Source: Phragmites australis (taxonomy: Eukaryota > Streptophyta > Magnoliopsida > Poales > Poaceae). From it: DNA of 64,000 nucleotides. Shown here one piece after another: positions 1-10,841 of the stretch. Below the pieces are notes generated by a model, which did not search any database, had not been told where the DNA came from, and worked only from the letters and a program-made list of their open reading frames with translations. The translations under genes and the position numbers were made by a program. Location of the stretch: positions 16,804,501-16,868,500 of the forward strand of contig NC_084922.1 in assembly GCF_958298935.1 (NCBI RefSeq), written 5' to 3'. The first letter of the stretch is position 1, and each line of letters starts with the position of its first letter.

Positions 1-1031
1 CGATGAGTTGCTACTCACCCCTAATCCACGTTGGAGCCCCTCACAATGGCCAAGCTCCCTGGTCGAACAACTCCATAGATAACCATTATAGTTCCCCCCA
101 CGCCAGTGGATCTCCTACTAATTAAGTCTCACCTGGAAGCTTATTGCCGTCTCCACTTAGGTAGTGCTTTGCCGTTCCGGCACAGTGTACTTCAACCGCT
201 CACAAAGTTTACGGCCACTCCACAACCTTCTCGGAGGGTCTCGTAAGACACAAACACCAACAAGCCATCTAAATATCGACAAACATCAAGAGTAGCAAGT
301 GGGGATCACTCACCTGATCTAATTCTAGACTAATCACCTAGCTATATGCACATTAGACCTAAACTAGCACTAATCAAATCTTTAATCTTATATTAATTGC
401 CTTGGTCTTCCATATGCTCAACTTTAGTGGCAAGAACCCCTCTCAAATGTATTTGTATGCTCCTGAGCTCTAGCACACTCAAATGACTGGGGGTAGAGTA
501 TTTATAGAGCCAAGTCCAAAAACTAGCCGTTGGAAGATTCTATTTGCTCACCACCGTATGGTATGGTGATCTCACCGTATGTTACAATTAAATGTTTTCC
601 AGATAAGACTTTTCCGATTCAGTCTTGCTTAAGTCCCAATTCTTATGGCTTTTCTAAAAAAATGTGCCACTTCAGGAAAACACAAATATTCTAGGAGTAC
701 AGATGAATGGTTCTAGCTGCGATTCCACATCTCACCCTTCTTCCTCCACTTCGACGACGGCTGTGCTGCCTCTAAGTTGTGCTGGTCGCGCCGCTTCCTA
801 GCCAACTGCCACGTCGTTGTGACACCGTAACTCCCCCCCCCCCCCCCGGTACTGCATCGATGCAGCGGAGCATAACCGGGCCTGCACGGAGGAGCATAGA
901 GGTAGGGGAGCACAAAGCAATGTAGAAAAGAGAAGAGAAGAAAGAAACAATAAAACAAGTTGTACCCACACGTAGGTTTTTTCATTAGGGCGGACCAACT
1001 TGTGAGTGAAATCGGTTCTGTACAATCATGC
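1..1031. other. Intergenic DNA, no gene identified
   Basis: No reading frame here resembles a known protein. The first 700 bases are AT-rich and look like decayed repeat sequence. A run of about 17 C lies near 832-848, a polymorphic homopolymer. The short frames on the minus strand at 713-1025 overlap one another in several frames across this C run and show no domain, so they are not called. Confidence 0.5.
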
Positions 1032-2178
1032 TAGGATTGGCAATGGGTCGGATCGGGTCTGGGTGGAGCAAAACCGTGCCCGGCCCGAAACTTGCCAGCC
1101 CTAACCCAACCCAAATGGCCAAACAGGCGAAAACTGAAACCCGAACCCAAACCCGTCAGATGCCCGTCGGGTTTCGGGTGCTCGTCGAATTCAATTCAGC
1201 AGTAATAGGTATATCTAAACAGTCAGCAATAACTTTCAGAAAACTTGCTTACACACTTAGTATGAAACACAAATGTAAATGAAACTTTCATAAACAAGCA
1301 CGCATATCATCATCCCAACCTGGATTACAGACTCTATTAGCACAAGAAACATGACATAACACATACCAAGTTAGCAACAATCCAAAGAAAGCTGGTACTA
1401 ATAACTTCAGATAAACCAATCATATATTGACAACAATAAGCCACTATATTGACAGATAAAACAATCGTAACCTAGATGCATCATCTCAGAAAACTCAATT
1501 CAACAAAGTATACTTCTAGCTAGACATTCACAGATGTTCATTCACATAACAGAGATGAGTAGTCGAACAAAGATGAGCAGTAGACATTCACAGATGTTCA
1601 TTCACAGCTTTGGGGATCTCTGTGAACAAGCGGATCTTGGCACTCACCTTGCGGAGTTGCGGTTCCTCGATGGAAAGATGAATGGATTGGCCGGCTGGGA
1701 GTTGCGGCTCAACTTTGGAGTGCCGGTTGGGGAATACATTGAGCCGGGGAAGGAGGAGGTCACCGGTTGGGGAAGGAATATGCTGAAGGAGGGAGGACAT
1801 CGTCGGAGGAGCTCCTGCCATCTTGCACTGAGAGAGAGGCGACGAGATCTTGCGTGGGCGCATCAGCGCGTGGTGGCAGCCGGCCGGCAAATGCAAAGTG
1901 GTCGGCGGCGGCCGTATGTGGTGTGAATCGTGTGATGCGGTGGGGAATGGCAACTGTGAAGCTAACCAAGGATTTTCACGGGAGTGGGCTGGCCTCCAAT
2001 GGACAGCTTGTAACATCTTGGATGACCTGTGCGCACCCGTGGACGAAATATAAAATTCGAGCCCAATCCAACTTATTTCGAATATCCAACCCATCAGACT
2101 CGTGAAAAAAAATTAGATCTAAATCCGGATACATTGGATGCAAAACCCGCGGGTACCGAACCCACTGGTCCAGCCCTA
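1032..2178. mobile_element. Decayed non-autonomous hAT-like DNA element
   Basis: The left end reads TAGGATTGG and the right end, in reverse complement, TAGGGCTGG, followed on both sides by similar GGGT(T/C)CGG-rich subterminal sequence. The 8-bp flanks are AATCATGC (1024-1031) and GACCGTGC (2179-2186): five of eight match and all three differences are transitions, as expected for an old 8-bp hAT target duplication. The interior has no transposase; the frames at 1534-1926 and 1588-2094 lie on opposite strands over the same DNA and match nothing recognised. The ends were read by eye, so this is a candidate. Confidence 0.4.
1521..1606. repeat. 26-bp direct repeat, copies 60 bp apart
   Basis: Two identical 26-bp copies occupy 1521-1546 and 1581-1606, starting TAGACATTCACAG. 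The intervening sequence repeats GATGAG(T/C)AG, so this looks like a 60-bp local tandem duplication inside the hAT-like element. Confidence 0.8.
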
Positions 2179-2913
2179 GACCGTGCTCTCACCTGTCGGT
2201 CGGACAGCGGCGGCAGAAGCTATTCGGCACATCGGCCGCATCGCCGCTAATCTGCCGTCCTGTGGACAAGCTCCTCCGTGAAACAGCGTGTCCTCATCCC
2301 CGACTCCTATTCAGCTGGGTGAAGATCCCCAGCCATTCCTTCCAGTTATCCGCTCTTCAATTATTTTCAGTGCTGAAATGCCCAGCGTTCATCTCAGTTT
2401 CTGTTTCAGATACAGTGAGTTGATGGTGTTGAATGGTCGGATGCTGCAGATTTTCTTGAAACCACCAAGATGGGCAAACCAAGTAGTTTGGGCAAAAGGG
2501 GTAGCAAAAATTCAGGACAGTGGAAGCCATCCCCTCTGAGGGTAAATGCCATTTTCCCCTCTAGTAGATTATTGGACCTAACAGCACCTTTCGAGATGGA
2601 AATTAATCGCGTTTGCAACATATGAAAAAGGAATTGGCATGAGTAGTGATTTATCTATTTACTCCAACTTCTAGAGAAAGTTCACATAATTTTTCATGGA
2701 GAGTGGGATAGCATTGGGTAGGGCCCCCAGCTTGTAACATGGAACAATTGATCATTCTAAATTATGATATGTCTATGCAACCTCAAACCAAGACAATGTC
2801 TAATGAGTTACAATAAAATTAATGAAATATAAGTACTAGCAGTAATAGCATTTTCTTCCGAGCAGTGCCATCGGCTAAAGTATACTTGGTATAAGCACAT
2901 CACCTTTTCATTT
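2179..2913. other. Intergenic DNA, 3' flank of the receptor kinase gene
   Basis: This AT-rich stretch lies downstream of the kinase stop codon (on the minus strand) and should contain its 3' UTR and polyadenylation region. No frame resembles a known protein. The GC-rich part at about 2180-2290 continues the composition of the neighbouring DNA element. Confidence 0.45.
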
Positions 2914-5900
2914 TCACCTGACAAAGTAAGAACTGCTTTGGTTCATTGGCATTTCCTCATCCTTTCCTGGGTACTCCGTGCTTTGTTCTATTTCAAACCT
3001 GGTAGTTGATTGTCCAGCGAGAAAGCTCTCTGTCTCACTGTCACGTTGTATCCAAGGATGTTTTGAAAGTTTTCTTAATCTGCTAAGCTCCTCGGATACC
3101 TCTTTCATAGAGGGCCGGTTATCACCACACATATCCAAGCAGTGCTTAGCTAGCTCTGCAAGTCCTCTAAGCAACTCCATGCTCTCATGCCCTCTTATTT
3201 GACTGTCCAACATAGCATCAAGATTATTCTCCTTCATAGCCAATAAGAAACTTGAGGATAAGCTCCGTTGTAGCTCATGGTCATCGAGTTTTAATGGCTT
3301 CTGCCCAGTAAGGATCTCCAAAAGGACGACACCAAAGCTATAAACATCACTCTTGTCTGTCAACCGGCATGTTTGCATATATTCAGGATCCAGATAACCA
3401 CATGTCCCTTGAACCATTGTCACGTACTGGGCTTCATCAGTTGGTGCTAGTATAGAGGCACCAAAATCTGATACCTTTGCCATATAATTCTCGTCAAGAA
3501 GGATGTTAGAGGTCTTCACATCACCATGTAGAATCGGTGGATTTGCATAAGAATGTAAAAAGGCAAGCCCATCAGCTGCCTCATTCACAATCCTCAAGAG
3601 AGAACTGAAAGGGATATGCGATGTCCGGTTCTTGCCATGAATAAGATCAAACAATGTTCCATTTGGAATGAATTCATATACTAGCATCGGGACGTCCACT
3701 TCAAGGCAACAACCCAACAGCTTAACAATATTCTTATGATTTATCTGGGAAAGAATCAGCATTTCTTTACCAAATTCCTTCTTATGCCTGTCATCGATTA
3801 ATGCACATTTTTTTATTGCCACTGTAATGTTATCCTTCATTATTCCCTTGTACACAGTGCCGTGGCCTCCATGACCAAGAATTTGGCTTTTGTCAAATTT
3901 GCTTGTTGCTTGTTCTAGTTCTGATTCAGTAAACACCGTGAATGCAAGTCCCTGGTCAGATTTCATCTTCTCGAATAATAGAATCCCTCCATGTTGCTGA
4001 AAATATTGTTTCTTGACAATTGTAAGCTTTCGCCTTTCAAAAATTACACGCATGCAGAAAATGATAATCACTAGAGCAATGGAGCCGATGCAAATACCTG
4101 CAAAGATTAATGTCAAATGACACTCTTAAATCAACTACACACATTAGAATATAATGGAAAGCATATTAAATTGATTCATTATGTAAAATATACTGCATGA
4201 TGTAACCTAACAATTCTACACATAGTGCACTGGTGTCTGCCGTGGATTTAATTTGTTGTATTTTCCGGATTTATTACGTTTCATCCTTCAATTTGAAGTT
4301 TTATGAGATATCCTGTTGCATGCAAATATACAGCATACACGACCATATGCCATCTGCTGTTGTTCCTTTCTGCTAAAGCCCTTTTACGGTGGTCTATACT
4401 ACATGTAGGCAAAAGATAGTATGAATTTAATCTGACCGTTCACGTGATTGGATATTTCTGTAATTACGACAGTAATGTTAATATTTACCCACCATATCAT
4501 TGAAGGGCATTGCAGTCTTTCTTTTACCTAATCCCCAAATAACCGGTTCGTTCAACTAATCGGTTCGTTCAACACGCGAGAGTTGCGACGCTCGTGAGAG
4601 AAGGTGGCGGCGGCACGCTCGAGCACATCGTCGGCGAGGGCGGCTACGGCATCTGCGGCGGCGCACGCGAGTTTGGCAAAGAACCAGGCTCCTGGCGCCG
4701 CACCTTCCCCCGCGAATCGAGATGCTGTCACCACGACTCGAGTCGCCGTAACCCTAGTCACCATCAACTGGATGGGTCGGACTGGTTCTCACCATTCAGA
4801 CCAGTCTAAACATTGAAACTATGAATTTGCACGATATAACTATCATGCCATTTCCTTTTTTTCCAAAAATACCCTTATACTACGTATACTCCTCTCATAT
4901 ACTACTCATACTACCTTTAAATAATGGGTATTATTCTAACCAATCTAGACCATTCAATCCAAAAAATAGATGGCTCAAGTTTCTTCGAGACCACCGTAAA
5001 AATTTTCTTCTGCTATGTGTGCTTGCCACCTGTTCATGCACTGATTCTTTTGTCCCACTGTACCCATGGGCTGATATATTAGCTGAACTATACTGGTGTA
5101 AATATAGTATCTTTTGATATTGTGGGTAAATAGCTTGTTCTGTTTTGGCACTTCAGGGGCAATTGCATTTGGGCCATTTTACAGAAGATTAAGTGATGTG
5201 CAAACTTCTTGTGGTTTACCTATGATAAGGTTGATGTCTGGGTTGCAAGAGTTTGTCTCTTTTGCCAGCTTTCTGCCTGGAGGACATGAACATCGGTACT
5301 CTCCTATTGTGTTGTGGCAACCTGCACCCTTAGGGCATGGGCTTGGATTCTTCTTACATTCATCGACATCTGCAGTAAAAAAGAACCAATTACTTGGGCC
5401 CAATTGAGTGATTGGAAATGAATATATCAAATAAACTTGGAGATTTGAGCATTAAGAAATAACTATGGAATGACTTGTGATATAGGGCTTTAGAAATTCA
5501 TATTGATCGATTTAATTAAAATTAAGCACAACCAATAAGATGTCTTAACAAAGCAGGAGATATGACACTGAAGATATGAGCATAATGTTCTAATTATATC
5601 AACGCAAGGCAACCAAAAAAAGAGTAAACTATGATAGATTGTAAAATTCTTCTTCCTTATTCTGTTTCCTTCAGATATTTGATTGTTTGACATTGTATAG
5701 CACTTTTATATTATTATATTACCTGTATTCAGGTGCCTATTTATTTTCATACGATGTTTGATAATATGAAGTAATGTTTAATAATATGAAAGCAGAACAC
5801 TAGTAGTGACATTGTCCTTGCAAACTATTTAAACCCTTGATTTGCATCTTCTATTCAGATTGTGTGTTTGAGAGGAAAATGTAGTATATACCTTTGTCCA

Positions 5901-6873
5901 TTCATCTATAGATTGAATTATTTTAAATCCATACCAGCTTTCAGATAGATTTTCACTAGAGTCAGCATTCCAGATTTCATATGAACTGAAGATAAATGCT
6001 GAGCGAAGAAATGAACTCACCTTTGCATCCATCAGAGATATAAGGGTTCCCTTCATACCCCTTTGAGCAATTGCATAGATACCCTGGGCCATTGGTCGAA
6101 TCCACACAGAGGCTGTTTCTATCACGGCATGCGTAAGAGGGCTTGTTCCTGGCCACCTCGCATGTTTCATTTCCAATTGCCCAGTCCAGCACCAGCGGCT
6201 GCTGTCCCTTGTAGGTCTCGTTAAACCTCGTAGTGGTTATGTACTCGCTGCTGAAATTAAATGACTCTGTTTCCACCAGCGCAGCGTAGCTGCATCGGTT
6301 GAACTCCCAGCTATTTGAATCATTGTATACTCTGTAGAAATAGACATCATAGTGATTTAAGCCCTTGGGTATGGCATTTTGGCAGCAGCCTACACCAACG
6401 CATGAACCATTCGTGAGGTCCTCCGTGCTCCCACACACTGATGCACATGCAGTCGTATATCCTGTCCTGTACACATATGCGAGCGTGTTGCAGCCAATGA
6501 CTATAAACTTGTTGTCCACATTGGAGAACCGATACGGCCATCCGGAGAAGGAAAGCCACCACCGATTGTCTTCCATTTCTGTTGTGTTACGGTTGTAGCA
6601 ATATGTTGAGATGGAGTTTAACGCCCGTGTTTTGCCACGGGACACTGAGATATTTAGAACTTCGATGTTAACAATGAACGGCTTTTTAGTTCCATCTTCG
6701 GTCTTGTTACAATTGATTTCAAAGCCTTTTTCTATAGCACAGCCTGCACCAATGCCAAATGGATAAGGAATTTCGACATCGCCACAATGTGTCTGGCAGT
6801 TGATGGCAGGCTGAGCTGATGTAGAGGCTAGGTACAGCATGATTGCAACTCCGAGCAGCAGCACTGATGCCAT
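2914..6873 (-). CDS. WAK: Wall-associated receptor-like kinase (WAK family), 3 exons
   Basis: Exons 6873-6021, 5369-5220 and 4097-2914 join to 2187 nt, 728 residues, with no internal stop. Donors are GTGAGT and GTAAAC, acceptors end CTGCAG and TTGCAG, and both introns are phase 1. Order: signal peptide (about 1-20); galacturonan-binding GUB_WAK region with the CGDVEIPYPFG motif; a Cys-rich EGF-like segment ending exon 1; a calcium-binding EGF domain starting DVDEC encoded by exon 2; transmembrane helix about 336-354; kinase domain with Gly loop GHGGHG (409-414), ATP-binding Lys 430, HGDVKTSN catalytic loop (525-532) and DFG (545-547). The catalytic loop is HGD rather than HRD, so it is a non-RD kinase. 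Length and exon pattern fit intact WAKs, which sit in the plasma membrane, bind wall pectin and signal in growth or defence. Expression cannot be judged from the sequence. Confidence 0.93.
4376..5006. mobile_element. TIR element in WAK intron 2, possibly Mutator-like
   Basis: Inverted copies of TTTTACGGTGGTCT occur at 4382-4395 and, in reverse complement, near 4988-5001. The outer 9-bp flanks TTTCTGCTA (4367-4375) and CTTCTGCTA (5007-5015) match at eight of nine bases, the duplication length made by Mutator-like elements. The interior has a strikingly GC-rich block (about 4570-4790) inside an otherwise AT-rich intron, as when an element has picked up a gene fragment. There is no transposase. 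The terminal repeats are short for a classical MULE, so the class is tentative. Confidence 0.4.
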
Positions 6874-7486
6874 ACGACCTCTTTGAAAATGGTGTTGCCA
6901 AAGTATTTCTTTGCTGTGCTAAAGGAAAGAAAATTGTGAGAAAACTTAATTACTTGTTAGTTATCTACAAGAAGCTTGTAATCCTCAAAATGAAATGCTT
7001 TGTACAATTACAGTCGATTAATTCTGCGTGCTTAATTTAATACAAAACATGCATTTCGCTTCTTCATATCTTGGATTTGTGTCATATGACTGGAGCTAGT
7101 CAAGGAACTTCTGCTGCTTTTGGATTGGCATGCATGGCTGCATGTCTCTTCTTTCAAATATCAAATTGAATCAAACGAGATTGAAGAAAAGGATTAATTG
7201 TAGTTCACTAAATCACTCAAAACCAAATAAAGGTAATAATATAACAAAGATCCAGAGTTACTGTTCCATTTGATGCGATCCATGCTTATCCAGAAAAATT
7301 GATGTGTTGATATAAATTAGCTTAGCTGAGCCTTCTTGTTTCTCGTATAGTAGAGCAATGAGAGTATCTGCTAGTTATCTGTACACCCCTAGTTTCGGTG
7401 GTGCTGTGATCAGCTAGGATGCCCCATACACGATAGGATACGCGGATATGGGTACGACGATACAGGAGTTTTGAAAAACAAGAATA

Positions 7487-7537
<51 letters not shown>

Positions 7538-7549
7538 TAAGAATACAGC
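6874..7549. other. 5' flank of the WAK gene, then DNA flanking element A
   Basis: Upstream of the WAK start codon (minus strand) the DNA is AT-rich with no other gene. A polypyrimidine stretch followed by AG just upstream of the ATG (near 6920) could be a 5' UTR splice acceptor, which is inference only. From about 7415 the sequence has GATACG-type repeats typical of a DNA transposon that was later interrupted by element A; related GATACGG sequence resumes at about 22100-22190 beyond A. Confidence 0.35.
7492..7531. repeat. (TA)n microsatellite
   Basis: A pure alternating AT tract of about 40 bp lies 19 bp before element A. It causes the Ile-Tyr repeats seen in spurious frames over this region. 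Confidence 0.95.
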
Positions 7550-9027
7550 TGTCGGTGTATCAGGAACCAGGGGTCCCCGAATCCCGAGGCCAGGCCAACC
7601 ATCCGCCACGTGGCGCCATCCCGCGAGGTCTCTCCTGTAGGATGAGAAAAGGTCAAGTCCCGGGAGAAGGTGCTCGGGACCATGGTCGGTGGCCCCCGAG
7701 TACCCCAGTTCCCCGATGATCCACGGAATCCAAGTACCGGGAAGAAAGTGCTCGGGGAGGTGTACGGTCACCCCCGAGCACCCTAGTCCCCCGACGATCA
7801 GAAGAGCTAAGTTCCGGGAGAGAGTGCTCGGGGCTGCGTGCGGCAGCTCCCGAGCACTCGGTTCCCCGAGGAATCCGTACAAGAGTGCTCGGGAGAGAGT
7901 GCTCGGGGCTGCACGCGGCAGCCCCCGAGCACTCGGTTCCCCGAGGGTCCGTGCAAGAGTGCTCGGGAGAAAGTGCTCGGGGAGGTGAACAGTACCCCCG
8001 AGCACCCGGCATCCCGAGGACAAGGATAGGCATTGTCGAGAGAGAGTGCTCGGGGATGTGAACAGTACCCCCGAGCACTCGGTACCCCGACGACCCAGAA
8101 AGACCCCCAAGGGGCCTACCGATGAGGTGTCAACCAGTCAGAGGCCCGAGGCCGCATTTAATGAGCGTGCGTGGCCTGACACCTCCAACTGCTCCTACCG
8201 CGCTCAGCGTCAGTTCCTGCCATGTTTTGGCAGAGAGGCGTGGGGTCATTAATTGCACGGGTCCCGTCCCGTGCCATCCGGCTTGTCTCGGGATAACGTC
8301 GTAAGGGTCAAGGCGTTCCGTCTGCCGCACTGCTGTGGCAGGGGAACAAGACAGGGTGAGCACGCCGGGTTGCTCTGCGGCTGCCCGGTGGGCCCTCTCC
8401 ACGGCACCCGTTGCCAGGGCATTTATGGTGACGGGTGACTGGGCGTGCGACGCATTTTCCACCCCCAGTCACTTCGCCCAGAAGAAATGATGACGCCCCT
8501 TCCATTCATGGCGTCTCGGAAATCGAGCCCCCTCCTTCCGTTCGGGGCATGTCGCGGCTGGCGAGTACTTAAAACAGCCGGTGGCACAGAAGCAAGGGGA
8601 CGGAGAGAAAAAGAGAGGAAAAAAGACAAGAGAAAAAGAATAGCACAACAGAGACCAAGAGCAGACACGAAGAACACAGCACAAGAGAACACTGTGAGGA
8701 AGGCTGAGCACAGTCCCAGCCGAAGAACAAGGAGTCTCAAGTTTTTAGATAGACCCACATTCTTGTAACTAGCAACATCCTTGGGGGACTTCCTCAGGAC
8801 AGTTATAGCATCCATACAGGAGTAGGGTATTACGCCCCCGTGCGGCCCGAACCTGTCTAAATTCCGGTGCATTTACTTCTTCTTGCGCTAGGTCAACACC
8901 CCCACCACCGGCCGTTGCACTCATTCCCAGTTATTTCTCCGACGAACTTATTCAGGATCATCCCCCCGGCCGAATCTCTAAAAAGTGGTCTCTTGGGATC
9001 CCTGCGACAGGAGTTAATCCTCCGACA
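7550..9027 (+). repeat. 5' LTR of element A
   Basis: Starts TGTCGGTGTATC and ends CTCCGACA. At about 7740-8095 it holds a tandem array built from GTGCTCGGG and its inverse CCCGAGCAC, so each unit can fold into a GC-rich hairpin. The 3' LTR is nearly identical but about 15 bp shorter because of array indels. A weak TATA-like ACTTAAAA at about 8567 sits where element B has a good TATAAAAG. Confidence 0.93.
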
Positions 9028-9046
9028 GCTGGCGCGCCAGGTAGGG
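9028..9046 (+). promoter_or_regulatory. Primer binding site region of element A
   Basis: Directly after the 5' LTR comes GC then TGGCGCGCCAGGTAGG, the usual position for the tRNA primer site of minus-strand DNA synthesis; the TGG pairs with the tRNA CCA end. I do not assign the tRNA. Confidence 0.6.
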
Positions 9047-9092
9047 GGGAAGCATCCCTGAATCTGTTTGTTTGTTTTCTTTCACAGAAAAA

Positions 9093-10841
9093 ATGGCCGG
9101 TGGTCACCGCCTCCAGCGTTCCGGCTCCAGTTCCAGCGGGGAAATGCAGCCCCTCGCACAGGAGGCCCTAGCCGCTGCTGCGTCCCAGCAGCAGCCGCGA
9201 TCTGCACGCGCGGCGTTCCCCTCCCATGGGGACCAAGGCGCTGGGCCCAGCAGGGCCGCCGCCGTCGTCACCGGTGCACCATCCGACCCCCAGCTGGTGG
9301 TCGAGACTCCGGTCGCCAGGTCCGCATCTGGATAGCGCCGGGCGCCCCTTCGGCGTAGGCTCGCCTTCGGTGAGGCCAGCCCTAGGAGCGTGCTGCTTGC
9401 GGCGCATGCTCTCCTCAGGCATCCGCCTGTCCAGGCGATGGCGGAAACCCCGGAGGGCCACTGGCTCCAAGAATTCGCTGCCCTGGTCGGCACTACTCGT
9501 TGCCAGGTGTTGGCCGAGAGTTCTCGCGCCACCACCCAGCGTGGCGCCGCCAGAATCGACCCATCGTCGGGTAACGTTCGCACAGGCCGAGGGGCCTCCA
9601 GGCGGAGCGCTGCCCCCCTGGCCGCGTCCAGAGCCCAGGACCTCCGCTTACGTCTTAACGAGCGGAGGGGCCTCGAAGATGCGTGTGTCACTCTCGAGCG
9701 CCAGCGGGAGACCCGGCAGGAGGCCGAAGCTAAGGACCAGGCTTCCTCTTTACCGGCCTATGATCGCCAGGATTCCCCGGCTCGCCGACGTTCACCGCCA
9801 AGGAACGCCACCCGCGCCACAAGGTATGGCACCGGCTGTCGTGCCTTCACTAGCGAGCTCCGCCGGGTCAAATGGCCCTCCAAGTTCCGCCCCGAGCTGC
9901 CGGAGAAGTACGACGGGTCCATCGACCTCGTTGAGTTCCTCTAGATATACACTACGGCCGTTCAGGTGGCCGGTGGCAGTGAGAAGGTGATGGCTAATTA
10001 TTTTCATGTCGCCTTGAGGGGCTCTGCCCGTTCTTGGCTCGTGAACTTACCCCCAGGGTCTATTAGCTCCTGGGATGATCTTTGCCACTAGTTCGTGGTT
10101 AATTTTCAGGGCACGTTCACGCGCCCCGGCTTGGAGTGCGACCTCCACGCCGTCAAGCAGTAGGAGGGGGAGACGCTGCGGTGCTTTATTCAGCGCTTCA
10201 GCCAGGTCCGTAACACTATCCCGCGGATAGCCCCCCACGCTGTTATCGTCGCCTTCCGGCAGGGCGTCCGCGACGAGCGGATGCCCGAAAAGCTAGGTAC
10301 GCACGAGATCGAGACCACTGCGGAACTCTTCGCGCTGGCCAACAAGTGCGCCAAGGCGGCGGAGGCGCGGGCTTGGCACGCTCCGCTCCCTGAGCGCCCC
10401 GCCGCCGACCAACCAAGTTCTTTCCGCTCCGACAGGCGGGAAAAGAAAAAGAGAAGGAGGCGCGAGGCCGCTCCCGTCGAACCGGCCCAGGGCCCCGCCC
10501 ACAGGCCAGTCCAAGAGCCCGACCGCCGGCAAGAACGCCGGGCGGCCGCCGACAGACGGCCTGTGCCCGCGAGAGCCCCGGCCAGGGCCCCTCCTAGGGC
10601 TCTGGCTCCCGTGAGGGCTCCGGCTCCCACAAGGGCTCCGGTCCCCGCCCGGGCTCCCGCTCCAGCAAGGGCCCCTGCTCCTGCGGGGCCCGAGCCAGGC
10701 AAATGGTGCCCAATCCACCAGACCAGATGGCATGACCTCACGGAGTGCCGTACGGTCAAGAGCCTCGTCGAGCAGCGCCAGAGGGAGCGCGACGAGTCCC
10801 GCGGGGGAGGCAATGCTGAGGCCGCCCCCGACAACACATAG
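9093..10841 (+). pseudogene. gag: gag of element A, with premature stops
   Basis: One frame runs from ATG 9093 through to pol without a frameshift. A capsid-type retrotransposon gag domain lies at about 9860-10300 (KWPSKFRPELPEKYDG start, then CFIQRFSQVRNTIP). A Pro/Ala/Arg-rich repeat follows (10555-10690) and a basic RREKKKRRRREA stretch at about 10436-10470. In-frame TAG stops are at 9333, 9942, 10089, 10161 and 10839. Gag would form the virus-like particle that packages element RNA. The stops fit CAG-to-TAG changes, so this was a working frame damaged by point mutation. Overlapping plus-frame and minus-frame ORFs here are GC-rich shadows. Confidence 0.85.

Noticed and set aside
7322..8110. 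262-residue minus-strand frame over the left end of element A
   Set aside because: It crosses the TA microsatellite and the LTR array; the Ile-Tyr and LGEPSAR repeats are composition artefacts.
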